A stretch of DNA of 64,000 bases from Diphasiastrum complanatum (taxonomy: Eukaryota; Streptophyta; Lycopodiopsida; Lycopodiales; Lycopodiaceae), in contig CM055100.1 in NCBI GenBank assembly GCA_029204225.1, forward strand, positions 14,094,538 through 14,158,537, read 5' to 3'. Below are positions 23,419 through 35,619 of the stretch, in pieces (within the stretch, counting starts at the first letter, position 1; each line of letters starts with the position of its first letter). The notes under the pieces are model-generated. The model was given only the letters and a program-made list of their open reading frames with translations, had not been told where the DNA came from and did not search any database. Position numbers and translations under genes: made by a program.

Positions 23419-23921
23419 TGTTAGATTTTATAAATGGAAATGATATTTTACCATAGGTTACTTTGACCCAAAAGGTCAAGAGTTGTGTAACCATGGTCAT
23501 TTATTATATTAGGCCTACTAAAATTAGAGTTAGCTAAGTTAGTATGAAATTAACTTGGTAGGGACTCATGGGTCCACTAGGCCTAATTGTGACATTAAGT
23601 ACCTCAACTTGACATATTGGAGGTACCTTATTCTTTCTATGTAACTTCTAGAAATTTGGATAGTCAATAGTCAAGTAGTTGGATAGCCAATAGTCAAGTA
23701 GTTAGATAGCCAATAGTCATGAAGTTAGATAGTCATCTTGGACTATAAATATGTGTGCATCCCATTTGTATGAGACACTTTTGTAAGCAATACTGACTAT
23801 TCTCCTTGGCTGTCCACGAGTTTCTACAAGAGGGTTTCTAGCCATCTCTCTCTTTCTTTTGAGAATGCTTTGTGTGATTGAATAGTTAAGATTCAGAATC
23901 CTTAGGCTTCTATTTCCTACA
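23419..23921 (+). repeat. Copia 3' LTR with polypurine tract in front
   Basis: The tract AAGGAGGG is followed by TGTTAGATTTTATAAATGG. The probable end is TTTCCTACA near 23,921. With no 5' LTR to compare, the end is approximate. Confidence 0.65.
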
Positions 23922-24612
23922 ATTGCCACACCACATTCAAATTTCATGCTCATGAGTCATGGCCCAATGCCCAGTAAAGTTTGAACTTTGCTTTACAAAT
24001 TGCATTTCATGACGGTGGAAACTTGAGTCTTGACGCTTGAATCTTGACTCTCCAATCTTGAATCTTGACCTATTTTGTGCAATGTGTTTGATGAATCGTG
24101 ATAGGTATTGCGGTGTTAGATACATAGGTGTCCCTGTTTGAATAAAGGCACACCTACTATGCTTACGAGGACATACGATTGCGGTTTGCACATAGGCACA
24201 AGAGTCATTATGAGAGCTCCTACACGCCCCCGCCCTACCTACTGAGGACTCGGAGGAGGCTCGTCCTTCAATGCCTAGAGGTGGCTCTCCTGACTCCTAA
24301 GTCCTATAATCTATTGGAATTTATTATTTTGAAATATGGAATTTTGGAATATGTATTATGGAATTTGAATTTTGTTGTAACTTGTTTGAAGTCAGAAGTT
24401 CAAGGTTTGAAGCTTGAACTATTTGATTCATCATTCTAAATTCTTTCAATTGTCCCTTATGAATGTAAATCACGATTCTTTGAACATTCCAATTTCCAAA
24501 TTCGTGAGCCTTTTCTGTCATTTTTCACCAAGTCAAGTTCTTGAGAAGCAAAATTTTTGGTCGCCAACACAATAAAGAAGTCATCTTCTAAGAAAAAGCG
24601 AAGATCAACTCT
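23922..24612. other. No gene recognised
   Basis: AT-rich flank of the Copia LTR. Repeated TTGAATCTTGAC-type words occur near 24,020-24,070. Confidence 0.4.
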
Positions 24613-24936
24613 TTGGAGGAGGAAATGGAAAAAGCACCAAAACATAATGTGCTAGAACATTTCAAGAGTTATACGTTGAAAGATGTAGTAATAAAGCCTA
24701 GCGGGAACCTGATAAAAGTAAGCCAAAAACATAATCTCACTGAGCCCAGTGAGGATGAAAAGATCAAATACGTGGAAGCACAATTAACTTCAACACAGTT
24801 CTCCAAGTTGCAAAAGCTGATGTTAAAGTATAAAGATTGCTTCACTTGGTCATATAAGGACTTAAGAGGGATTCCTTCATCAGTGGTACAAGATACAACT
24901 CCTACATCCCATCTACATTGCCATGCGTCTTACTAA
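24613..24936 (+). pseudogene. Ty3/Gypsy reverse transcriptase N-terminal fragment
   Basis: LQKLMLKYKDCFTWSYKDLR, continuing GIPSSVV, is the segment just before the Gypsy RT fingers (typically KDVFAWSYxDLxGIP). The frame then degenerates, and no catalytic region follows. Upstream it has an acidic/Lys-rich linker. Isolated and dead. Confidence 0.7.
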
Positions 24937-25545
24937 TCGAGAGGGCTGCATGGGCCTTTTATACAAGTTCACGGACAAGTTGGGCGTGCAAATACAGGGC
25001 TGTACAACCATTAGCCCGGAGTAGTAGTATAATCCTCTATACTAGACAACAATGCATGGTGAAGGTGCCACCATGGACAAATGACTGTCCAAATTGCATG
25101 CTTCCTTAAAGATCAAGCATTGGTTGGTGGTTCCACATTTGTGAATGGCTATCTTTTTGGAGAATTCGATGCAATGAATGGCTTGAACCCTTCCAACATG
25201 AGATCTTTGTGCAAAAAAGTCATCAAATGTATTTGGAAAGGACCGTTAAAGAGGAAAATGCAATATCTTAAAAATTGGTTAAAGTCTAATGTTTGTGGAG
25301 CAACTTGAAGACATACTGAAGATATTTTTATGAAGAAAAGGTATGCCATCTCTCAACTTTGCATGAACATTCATGGACTAAGCTTTAAACTGGGAAAACA
25401 ATACAATCATAAGCTTGCTTGCGAGGCACTTACTCATCTGCTTTGCAAAAATGTTCAAGTGGAAATGAAAACTGATCACCTTTTTTAATGCGGCTACCTT
25501 CTAACTTCTAGCAACTCTTCAATGAGTCTCCTAATATTGTTGGGC
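24937..25545. other. No gene recognised
   Basis: Open stretch 25,081-25,308 (+) without a family signature; possibly decayed retroelement. Confidence 0.4.
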
Positions 25546-26200
25546 CAACTTAAAGCATAATATATAAAGCAGACAAAAGTTATGGTCTTCAATAAATCTT
25601 ACTCCTTCATGCAAAGCGAGACTCTCAATTTAAATGACCAAACTTTGGAGCTTGTCTCATCATATGAATATTTGGGGGTTCTATATTTTTGGTCTATATT
25701 CACCATGAGACCAGCTGCCACATGTGGGTTAGAGAAGGACCCATCCTCCCTAGTCGCCATGGAGAGGCTTTGTTTAGGCAACATATATGGGACTCATAAA
25801 GTAAGCGTCGTCTTTGTGACACTCTAGTTACACCCACTACTATGTATGCAACAAAAGGCCCAAATGTACCACTCTCATGATATCATATTGGACCCAATTC
25901 TAAAAGTAGAAAATCGTATCTTTTGGGACCACCAAGTCTAGCATCGACAGACCCAATGGCTAGCACTTTACTCAACAAGGATTCTCAAATCAAGGTTACC
26001 AACTTTTAAAGTTTGCACTGACAATTTATCTACTAGAAACTCTTGGTATATCTGTATCTCACACCCTAAGGGTTCACACAAATGGTGCTTGTACTCACAT
26101 GGCACTTCCCAAACCTATTCAACTCAGAGGAGGTAGGAAAGAGATTGAAGGAGAGCCAACTATGAAAGGAAAGTGGAGGGAAATAGCAAACAAGGAAGTT
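25546..26200 (+). pseudogene. Non-LTR reverse transcriptase C-terminal fragment
   Basis: KVMVFNKSYSFMQSETL, LNLNDQTLELVSSYEYLGV and ERLCLGNIYGTHK match the segment after the RT active site in LINE-type elements (K.MVFN......L.L....LE.V.SYKYLG). Several frame changes follow. The catalytic core is absent. Confidence 0.65.
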
Positions 26201-26509
26201 AGAAAGACTATGGGTTACCTAGACAGGCCTACATTGTAGTTGAGCTACTTCTTGAATGTGCATGACAACCGGAAACGAGGATTTTGCGCATCCTTGTGGC
26301 CCCCTCATTCTGGATGTGAACATACATAAGAGACAAATTTTATGGATGTGCAAATTCAAAGATCGCTGCTCTACCCTGTTGTTGCGGATCTGCTCCATCG
26401 CTACCCATCGCGACTGCTCCATCGCTGTCCAATACCTGCCGCTGCAAGTGTGCCCTTGCTATTGCTGATCTTCTGCAGGTTTGAGCGCCCTCCTCCATCG
26501 CAATAAGAT

Positions 26510-27604
26510 ATGCCACGTCGCAAAGGAGCCGTTGCCTCTACTCCTGAACCATCCTTTGTTTCCAGCATGGCTTCAGCATCTTCCTTACAGCCAGATCCAC
26601 CTACCCCTTCTCCTTCTATGCCTGTCGCAGTTCCTATCTCCCCATCAAACCCTATTCTTGATAATAGTGAAACTACTGTAGCTATTCCCTTGACTCCAAA
26701 CACTCTAGTAGCACCTGTTTCTTTCCCTCCATATGCCTTGGTCAAACTTCTTCGGGATGATCAACTCCGTCTATTTGAATACCTTAACAATCATAGAGAG
26801 CAACTGGCTTCTCATGATTCTTTGCTTCTAGGGGTGCAATCGCATCTTCAGAAGTTGGATACTTCCATTCAAGAACTCAAGAACGAAGTTGCAATTATAA
26901 AAAGTGAAGCTTCTTCTCAAATCGCTACTTCAGCTAAAATCCAGCATCTCAAAAATCAGGTGGAATAGCACCATACGGTTGTCCAGTCATGGGCAAATGT
27001 GCTTAAAGGTTCGTCTACAATTAACTCTCCACCTTCGCCTTCACCTTCGTTTATCTCAGCCACGTTCACTGAGAGCCGTCTGCGAGAACATTAAGCTCTC
27101 AATGTTCGTCTTAGAGGTATTCCGAACTCTCAAAATGCTATCAAAGAAACTGAGAAGTTTTTGGAAGGAGATCTTCAACACCATAGCAAAGTTATGGAAA
27201 CTGCCTGGCGACCTAAGAAGGACCTGGATACTCTTGTCATCCGCTTCACATGAGTGTCTCACCGGCGTGAAGTTTTAGGGAAGAGAAGAAGCTCTATCAA
27301 CTGGCAAGCGGCTTATCTATCGTGATGGTATTATCAGACCTGTCGATCGGAAGCCTATAGTTAATGAGAAGATTTCTGAGATAAAGTTTGAGACAGAGAA
27401 ATGAAGAGATGTCCAGTTGAACATGTAAATGGTCTACGCACCATATAATCCTGGCTATAAGAATCTCTTCTTAGTTAGTTTTGCTATTTTGCTTTGACGG
27501 CACTGATCCGCCTTGTGTCCAACTTTATCTGATGTACTCGTTCACTTATACGCCTTTTGGCATGGAAAAGACGTTAATAAAGCTTTCTTTCTTTCTTTCT
27601 TTCT
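26510..27604 (+). mobile_element. LINE-type ORF1 with 3' tail, RT missing
   Basis: A true ATG at 26,510 opens MPRRKGAVASTPEPSF, a Ser/Pro-rich N-terminus, then a coiled-coil-like stretch (LLLGVQSHLQKLDTSIQELK and following). After one TAG (26,966) and frame changes the text continues LNVRLRGIPNSQNAIKETE and WRPKKDLDTLVIRFT, which is the RNA-binding fold of LINE ORF1 proteins. There is no endonuclease or RT. The element ends in AATAAAG followed by a CTTT repeat (about 27,580-27,604), a LINE-like tail. It is a deleted copy, or a non-autonomous family carrying only ORF1. Confidence 0.6.
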
Positions 27605-28883
27605 CTAGTCCAAAGTGTAGCAACCATGTAAGTAATGCAAAAAATTAGCAAATAACGACACTCTTTTTCCAGACTTCATCACAATAACCAATGCCAAGTG
27701 ATTCAATGAACAATTTGCATGAACAATGAAGTCTAAACTCTCACACAATTATCATTTATGTTCTAAAAGTTGTTAATGCCTTTAATCTACTTTCACACTT
27801 CTGGTCGTCTTGTCACTACGAAACAAAAGCCAATATTTGAAGCACCAATATGGCCAAAACATAATACAAGGACATGTTGTGAAACCAGCCCCTTTAGGCA
27901 GAATCTCTCTATTTTAGTTTCATGCAAAGCTTGCACGTTTCATAAATAAAAGCTCCACATGAATGCAATTATTTGTTGACATACTTAAATAACCCGATAA
28001 GTTTTTTTAACTTACACAGAATCAAACAGTTCCTATATTTTCGAATCAAATTTGTTTCAAAAATCATACTAAATACCAGTGACAAGATCTAGCAGTGGTT
28101 TGCCTCCCCATGGTGGACTCTCTGCCGCATAGAGTCGACGAATATGCTGGTCATGAGATGGGGTGATGTCAGCTTGTATAAACTTTCCTGCATACAAAAT
28201 AGTTACATTCATTCGCATCGAAGCTTAAGTCAAAATGAAAAACACCTGGTGATTCATGTTTACCTATATTTCATTGAAATAGGTTCTCTACTTGTTGAAT
28301 TAGCTTGCTTATTTTCAAGTTTCACTTCATTCTGATCTTGAGCTCTTTAGTGCAAATGATACGACCTAGTTATGTTAACAAGTTTGTCGCCACAAACTTC
28401 CATCGATCAGAGAACTAGCAACGGCATATGCTGAAGTGACTTACTTTCATACTCAAACCTAAACTCGTAAGTAGGCTTCGACAAGTCAAAATGAATCGTT
28501 GAGCTCGTACCTTACAAAAAGAATGAAAGTTTGTGGTAGTCACAGTTTAATGATCACGAAAACTCATTCAAATGATGATAAAGGTGCAATGTGGCGCTCT
28601 TTCAAGTCTTTGCACCCTAGAAATTTTTCCTTGAGTTGAAGAACCTATTTGTGCGCTTTAAATGCACGAATGCAAAGCCGTAGGAGAACTTGTCCATTCT
28701 ATCATTTTTCTAATCTTTTGCTTCACGGTTCACCCATGGCACGCTGATTGCATCTCGGCTTTCGTAATCATACAGCAAAATAAGCTCATTTTCTCTGATG
28801 GAAAATTGCAAAAACTCAGCAGCCTATGCTCAATTATCCACAATTTCAAAACACAAGCATTTTAGGAGCCCATCTAGTGCCCC
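27605..28883. other. No gene recognised
   Basis: No family signature on either strand; the longest open stretches are short and unconvincing. Confidence 0.4.
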
Positions 28884-28954
28884 AAGTTAAGTGAGAGAGT
28901 GTCACCATATAGTGTCGTTTTGAGGACACTAATGATGACACTCTCATTTAACTT
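28884..28954. repeat. Near-perfect hairpin, arms of about 31 bp
   Basis: AAGTTAAGTGAGAGAGTGTC pairs with GACACTCTCATTTAACTT; the arms continue through CACCATATAGTGTC and GACACTAATGATG to a small loop (GTTTTGAG). It lies about 160 bp beyond the coding 3' end of the RLE-type element and could be its 3' UTR structure or a tiny fold-back element. Confidence 0.75.
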
Positions 28955-29110
28955 GAACAAGATGAATGACACTCGAGACTAGACTTCATGTTTTCATTAA
29001 TAAAAGATGGGAAAACCATCGAAGTACAATGCATGTAGAAAGTATAAAGGCCATAAGGAGAATTGAGATATCGTACATCAACTATAAAAAGTAAAAATCT
29101 CAAAAAGTAG

Positions 29111-29786
29111 CTACTGAAAGCGTACTGCTTCATGTAAGTCACTAGCTAGGATAGTTGCAAGTTTAGGTAGTGCAGGAAGCTGTGAAGTAGCAACTACGGC
29201 ACGTCGAAGTATTGCAAGTGCTTGAATGCGTTGTAAAGTGGTAGAATCTCGTTGACGATAATAGGACGTAATGATAAATAAAGGTGATGCATCATGTCCT
29301 TGGAGTTTCGCTGCAAATCCTGCACAAGTTGATAGAAAATCATTGAATTTCTTATGCAAGCACCCATAAGTCTCCAAGGGAAAAGGAATAAAGTCTTCTC
29401 CAAGAATGTGATGTGAATAATCCTGCTCTTTATCCTGAGTTGCATTGGAAGCAACAACACCTTGGGTAGTTGAAGCACGGCGAAGGAGGTCCGGCCACAA
29501 AGGATCGGCAACAACAACATCCCCAAGGGTGCAAATCCACTCGCGCAAAAGAACAAGGTCAAACTGACGACAAGACGACTGTGAATCAGACAGGCAAAAT
29601 GTGCTCCCGGACAACATGAAAGTCACATTCATGTGCAATAGATGCAAGTACGTCACAAATGGAATCGTGAGTCGCGATGCGATCCCCGCCAGAAGGGCAA
29701 CGCATGAGATGAGTGCCAAGAGAATCAAGAGGGTGACCACATGAACATTTCGTCAAACCCGCCAGCACTGGATGAGGAAGACCCAA
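29111..29786 (-). pseudogene. CCHC motif and restriction-like endonuclease of the RLE element
   Basis: LAGLTKCSCGHPLDSLGTHL followed by MRC gives CXCX9HX3C, then RIATHDSICDVL. After a frame change comes CTLGDVVVADPLWPDLL (Asp of a PD-(D/E)XK-type core), DKEQDYSHHILGEDFIPF, then PLETYGCLHKKFNDFLSTCA with the Glu. The last 80 residues are helical, rich in Ala and Leu. Stop TGA at 29,111. Confidence 0.65.
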
Positions 29787-30133
29787 TCTAACTCGAAGGG
29801 CTGTGACAAACAGCTCTGAAGAAAGACGGGAAGTGAGACTTGTCTCTTAACGAACTGGCCATCAAGGATATGAAAGTTTCCTGAAACCATCAAGCGACCC
29901 AGAACATGATAGGTATTATCGAAATCCTGCGGCAAAGCCAAAACATCTAGAGATGGAGGAACACATTGTACATTATAATTTGGCCGTTGAGCAAAGCACT
30001 AAGTGAGAATCCCTAGAGCAACTTGAGCATTGCCAAGCTTTGGTAGCAAATTAGCGTGGCGAACATGCGTGTCCAAAGTGTCCTACAAAGAAAAAGCCAC
30101 AAATTCAGAGGTACCTATAGGGATATCGAGCGC

Positions 30134-30741
30134 TCAAATCCCATCAACCAGGGTATTGAAACTTGGAGGTAAAGGGAAGGGAGGACACCAAGCGACGCAC
30201 TTAGAGGGATTCACAGTGAGATCCAAAGCTGAGAGTTCTTGAGAGAAATACAAGAAAGTTGGAATGACATCATTAGCAGGTCCCATAATATGCGTGTCAT
30301 CAGCAATAGAGGAAACACAGCAAAATGCCCAAAAGTGTGCTAAAGCAAAAAGAGGACCACCCAAGCGGTCACCTTGCCTGGTACCATCAGCAAAAGGGAT
30401 AACCGAAACATCACCTGAGCGAGAAGCATGACTGAAATATAAAGGCGTGTCCATGGAATAAAAAGACTGAACAAACGGAATGAGTTGAGCAAGTGGACAT
30501 CAGTTGCACGAAGTTCTTGGAAAATGGCCCCTCGGGAAACGGAATTGAAAGCATTTGTAACATCCACTTGAAAGACAACCCAATCTGGATAAAGATCCAA
30601 GGTAGCACGCAAAGCATGTATGACCGTCTCGCAACCACCATGAGTAGCACAACCAAATTGATGAGGAAAGATGTGGTCATGGAAATTGTCACAAAGCTGA
30701 AAACCGACATAAAGCAACAAACCGTGTTGCGAGATTCTCAA
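30134..30741 (-). pseudogene. Reverse transcriptase domain of the RLE element
   Basis: Motif A is VVFQVDVTNAFNSVSRGAIF with its catalytic Asp, preceded by HQFGCATHGGCETVIHA. In another frame come motif B, GTRQGDRLGGPLFALAH, and motif C, SIADDTHIMGP with the paired Asp. LTVNPSKCVAWCPPFPLPP follows. Catalytic residues persist although the frame is broken at about 30,430. Confidence 0.75.
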
Positions 30742-30947
30742 TGACCAGCATCACCACCCCGAGGAGGCAGAGGCAAACACCAGAGAAGAAAGAGCAAAAA
30801 GGCATGCCAGGCTCTGGTATTAGAAGGGTTGGAAGCCAAACAAGACAAAGCTTAGGACAAATCTCTCTGGACGTCCAAGCGCACGCAAAGGGTATGTGTG
30901 CATAAAGACGAGGACAAGGAAAACCTAACTGGAAGGCGGCTAAAATA

Positions 30948-31349
30948 TCAAGGGAGCAAATCCAAGTCCAAGTCGAGTCCAGGTGGCAAAGTGGGAGCAG
31001 AGTGAGGTGCAAGGTCGACATTGATTAAGGCAAGCTGCTGATGAAAAGCAGAGCAAGCGTTTTGATGGCGAGAAAGATCGGCACCTTCCACATAAAGGCG
31101 ACCACAACCTGCACATGGAACACGGAGGCGAGGAGAGGAAGACGGAGAAAGCTGAGAAATTGAAAGACAAGAAGAAACATGGTGGCGAAGATGGGGTGGG
31201 CAATATGGAACCACTTGGCCGGAGGAAACAAGCAAGGAATCCTCAACATCACGGTGAGCTTCTGCGCATGAAGGGGAAGCACGGGAAGGTTGGTCTGAAG
31301 GTGAAGCAGGTCTCTTTTCTCGACGCCGACCAGGTGGATTGAAATTCAT
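30948..31349 (-). pseudogene. N-terminal zinc-finger region of the RLE element
   Basis: True coding character: MNFNPPGRRREKRPASPS, a Ser/Pro/Arg-rich leader, then a CX2CX12HX3C finger (VPCAGCGRLYVEGADLSRHQ then NAC). Such fingers near the N-terminus bind target DNA in RLE-class elements. The frame ends at 30,948 soon after a Leu/Asp-rich segment. The start codon at 31,349-31,347 was not confirmed as the original initiator. Confidence 0.6.
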
Positions 31350-33137
31350 GAGGGGAAGATTCTTGAGGAACCATATTGGCGTGAAAGAGAGAACCCTGCC
31401 TGTAGAAAAAGGTTGGTTGCTTAAGGAGGAACACTTCCAATCCCCAGGAGATTATTTGCATCGTGGATAGGCAGTCAAAGTAGGAACATGCTATCTGAAA
31501 AAAGCTGCGGAGCAAAAGCTATGTGAAGCTAGTAAATTGAATGCAAAGTAAGGAGAGGCTTTAAAAAAAAGCCAATGCACAAACGATGCTTCTGAGGTAA
31601 GAAGGAGCAAAAGGTATACACGGAACACAGTGAGAAGACTGAAGGGAAAAAGCTACACAAAAACGAAGACTTGAGCTTTGAAGCAACAATAGGTATGCAC
31701 AAACAAAAGCCATAAGGCAAAGCAAGGACAAGGTTATTGTAAAAAGCTAAGCAAAAACGATAATGGCCTAAGAAGGTGAGCACTCAAATCTTTAGGTTGA
31801 GGAGGTCACTGGCCATCAAGAGTCAAAAGCTGCTGGAACTTCAAAACTTCTACGAGCTATTTGTGCGATTCTCTGCTGAAAGTCCATTCACTGAAGCTCT
31901 ATAGCTGAGCACTAGCCTTGAGCGCTGCTTTGAAAACGTTGTCCAACAACTCAGCTCACTATTACCCTACTTCTAAATGGGTATACTTCGGTCAGCCTTC
32001 CAGCCAAGTGTTGATTGTGATAGTCCTTCAAGAGCATTGTCAAGTAAACGCTCAAAATCTGCTTGAAAAGATGCACCCTAACTGCTGCTAGACACTCTGT
32101 GTCTTTAAGGCTCGTGTACTCAGGAGGCTCCAAGGTGTTAAATGATCTTGCAACTAATCTCTTGAACCTGTACTACAAATCTGCCCTAATTTGTACTGGA
32201 AATGCACTAACGATTTTTATTTTTTTGTCTTGTTTTGGCAGACCACAATTTACAGCTTACGTAAATCTCTGCTGCCTGAAACTAATAATTGGCTGAAACT
32301 TTTTACCTATCCAAGTTGACCGTCGTTCTGTAAAAGGAAGTTGATAAAAGTGCTGACATATTTTGATCAAGTTTCGAAAACTCTTGCCTTGATGACAGAA
32401 TTGTTGCTGATATCTCCTGCAGCCTGCTCATTAGTGGGTCTTCTATTTTTCTTATAGAAATTCTACTCGTTCATGTTTTAGTCCTTGCTCTAAGTAGCTA
32501 ATCTGACCGAGAATGATGCAGGCCTCAGCAAGATTTAGGCAGGCCCCGCTTGGAACATAAGAGTATTAAACTCCTGCTCTTCTTGAATCTTCACAGCTAA
32601 GGTGAGCCTTCTTTCAAATATCATAAACATCTGATTGATTCTCCCCCTGCACCTCCATCTTTAGATCGTCTGTGGCTATAAATCGATCTTTGAAAGATTA
32701 GACCGACCATTAACAGCAAGCGCCAGCGGCATACTCCAAGAAAACAGATTGATTCCGTAACTCCTTCAAGCGAGCAGCATCTGTGATGAAGCCAACTCCT
32801 CACATACAATCAACCCAGCGGCTGCAAAACCATGCTATGCAGCAGTCTCTCTCATCTCATCTTCAAGGATGGAGTGATCGATCAATCGATCACACAATAA
32901 ATACAATACAATACTTGATAGCATCCAATTCCTCATTCAATACGTTAAGACTAGAGACTAGAAGGTTTTATGGGTACTTCGAGAGATGAGTATGTGCGAG
33001 TTATGTTTTTTTGAGTGAGATGGAGTAGCATTTCATGTTAGATGCCCTATATATTATGAGATTAAATGGAGAGATACTATTGCTTGTTTCGCAAACACGA
33101 CCATCACATTACGATTACTCATAGCACATGAGGATTT
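31350..33137. other. No gene recognised
   Basis: No convincing family on either strand. The left part may be 5' UTR of the RLE element. Confidence 0.4.
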
Positions 33138-34682
33138 TTGTTGTGTTGCACTTATAATATAAGAGATGTTCCGATTGCGAACGAGATATATGCCATACTA
33201 GAGATCCTAGCTGAAGCAATCAACTCTAAGGATGCTGTGAAGTGGTGTGAAACAACGGAAAGCGAGTACAACTCACTTTTGTCGAACCAGACCTGGACCT
33301 CGGTCGACTTCCCCACTCACAAGAGAGTTATCGACAACAAGTGGATCCTCAAAAAGAAGATCAACTTGATGGTTCCATTGCAAAATGGAAATCTAGGCCG
33401 GTGGCCAAAGGATTCGCTCAAATCCAGGGAGTGGATTACCAAGAGATATTTAGTCTTGTTGTCAAAATGCAATCAACTAGGACTCTCATTGCTAGTAGCC
33501 ACCAAAGACCTCAAAATGCACCTAATGGATGTCAAAACAGCCTTCCTCAATGGCTATGTCAAAGAGGAGTGGTACACTTTCCAACCCGAAGCTTTTGAAG
33601 TCAAAGGCCAAGAGCACAACGTGTGCAAGCTGCACAAAGCAATCTATGGTTTGAAACAATCTACAAGGGCTTGGTTCGAACGAATTCATGCTTATGTTAT
33701 TCAATTAGGTTTTGCAAACAATTCATCTGACTGTAATGCTTATTCCAAACACACAGGTGTCAATTCAGTTTATATAGCTCTATACGTAAATGATGCACTT
33801 ATTCTGTCTAACGACACATTCTTGCTGCACACTACTAAGAGTGACCTGTCGAAGGAATTCGACATGATTGACTTAGGCACTATTCATTCACTATTAGGAA
33901 TGCACATTAATAGAGATAGATTACAAAAGCAGATCTATCTTAGCCAGCAGAAATATCTAGAGAATGTTCTAGAAAAGTTTCACATGTCTGATTGCAAACT
34001 AGTTGATACACCAATGGATCCAGATATGATATTTGCCAAACCTTCCTATGCTGACGCCAAAAGTGAGACACTAGATTTGTCAAAGTTTCCTTATCACTCA
34101 CTAGTAGGATCTCTTATGTATGTCATGCTGTGCACCAAACCAAATCTTGCATACACAATCATTACATTAAATCAATTTATGTCTAATCTTAGGATCTTAC
34201 ATTGGAAAGCATTAAAGAGAGTGATGAAACATATACAAGGCAATATAGATTATATATTGTGCTATGATGAAAATGTTATCGACCCAATGGTTCTTCAAGG
34301 CTACTCCGACTCAAATTGGGGAGGAAATGTCTCTACCAAAAAATCTACCTTCAGGTTTTGTTTCTTTATGGCAAGGGCACCAATTTCATGGAATTCGAGG
34401 AAGCAAAAATCGGTGGCGCTGTCTTTGACCAAGGTAGAGTATATCATAGCATGTCAATCTTCAAAAGAAGCTATTTAGATCAAATTACTATGTCACAATT
34501 TAAATCACACTCAATTTCAACCTACTACCATTTTATGTGACAACAAGAGCCGTAATTCACTGTCATTGAATCCCATATTTCATGGCAAGTCAAAGCACAT
34601 TGAAATCCAATACCACTTCATTCGAGAACATGCTAAACCTGACGAGGACACTCAAGAAACCAACCATGACCTTAAGGGAGAC
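33138..34682 (+). pseudogene. Copia RT and RNase H, 5' truncated
   Basis: It starts abruptly in the RT N-terminus (AVKWCETTESEYNSLLSNQT), shifts frame around 33,370-33,480 (VAKGFAQIQGVDYQEIF lies in the second frame), and then runs open for about 330 codons. It has MDVKTAFLNGYVKEE (first Asp), IYGLKQSTRAWFERI, and the active-site box as YVND instead of YVDD. RNase H begins at GYSDSNWGGNVSTKKS and breaks near 34,390, but its remnant (DNKS, SKHIEIQYHFIREH) continues to the polypurine tract at 34,672-34,682. Gag, protease and integrase are missing. Confidence 0.85.
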
Positions 34683-35619
34683 TGTTGGAGATTAAGCTCA
34701 TAGTTTCCTCCTTGCTGATTCAATTTATTCAAGATTCTTCTTGCACATTCTTGATCCTTGAATTAATCATTGATCTAGATTCAGATGCAACCTCTTTAGG
34801 TTTTCTATTTGCTCACCTGATACTTGCAAGAATTATAGTTTTATGTTTCTCCTTTCTACATATTTAGTCATGTTTCTTAACACAAACTACATTATTTTCA
34901 AAACTACTTTCATTCTATGTGTAGAGTAATGTCTGGTAAAATACATGGGTTTCTGTGCAACAGTTCAACACCTACGACTTTCTACATGGAATCGAATCAG
35001 CCGAACTATTCGAAGGATGAATATATCAACCTTCCGGCTAATCCTCATCTTCGGAGTAAAGGGTATCCATTCCCATCAATATCTACATTCGAATGTCATT
35101 TCAAACCATTTGAAGAAGATCGAAGACCTGGCCATCTCCGACTACTTCAACCATCAAGTCACTCGCCTATTTGACGATTCACCGATGCATCCGAAGTATC
35201 CGACTCATCCGACTACTTCGACGATCGAGTCATCCCACTACTTTGACGATCGAGTCATCCGACTACTTCGATGACGACTCATCGTTCGACTATTTTGACT
35301 CCATCAAGTCATCTGTCTCGTCTGACTGATATACACATTGTACAGATGTCATTGTACATCAAATATCTATAAAGTACATTACGACCAATATCTAGTTAGA
35401 CTAAACTAGTCTTGTAATTACAAGCTAGTTAAGCAATTCTTGTAATCACAAGGATGTTGTGTTTATATAAAATTAGCTCCCATTCACTAGGTAGGTGCAA
35501 CAGAGGGGAAGATTGAGCATCGGAAGTAACGCCACATTTAGGTTGTAACCACTTGTATTGTTCATGTTCCATATTGAGCAAATGCTCTCATGTTAAGCAT
35601 TCAGTGTAAAATATCAACA
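34683..35619 (+). repeat. Copia 3' LTR (about 937 bp)
   Basis: Starts TGTTGGAGATTAAGC right after AAGGGAGAC and ends AATATCAACA, so TG...CA ends are present. Inside, 35,170-35,300 carries short tandem units of about 24 bp around GATCGAGTCATCCGACTAC. The 5' partner is not in the window. Confidence 0.75.

Larger units (their letters stand above)
19737..23921 (+). mobile_element. Ty1/Copia retrotransposon, 5' LTR missing, internally deleted
   Basis: Order is gag, pre-integrase and integrase, RT, RNase H, polypurine tract, 3' LTR, which defines Ty1/Copia. The 5' LTR and primer-binding site are absent. The protease is missing between the zinc knuckle and the pre-integrase domain, and the integrase stops after its second Asp (DRGGEY), where about 100 codons are lost. 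RT and RNase H are close to full length with a few stops and one changed catalytic-box residue (NVDD). It is non-autonomous and probably moderately young, since long frames remain. Confidence 0.9.
29111..31349 (-). mobile_element. RLE-type non-LTR retrotransposon (R2/NeSL/Utopia-like group), degenerate
   Basis: The minus strand gives, in order: an N-terminal C2HC zinc finger, a linker with PLPPRGGDAGH, an RT palm with motifs A, B and C, a CXCX9HX3C zinc motif, and a C-terminal restriction-like endonuclease. This order, with the nuclease after the RT, marks the RLE class rather than APE-type LINEs. The reading frame shifts at least at about 30,950, 30,735, 30,430, 30,130, 29,790 and 29,590, so the copy is dead. 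The clade inside the RLE class cannot be set by eye, and no target repeat was found. A more decayed copy seems to lie at 490-740. Confidence 0.75.
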
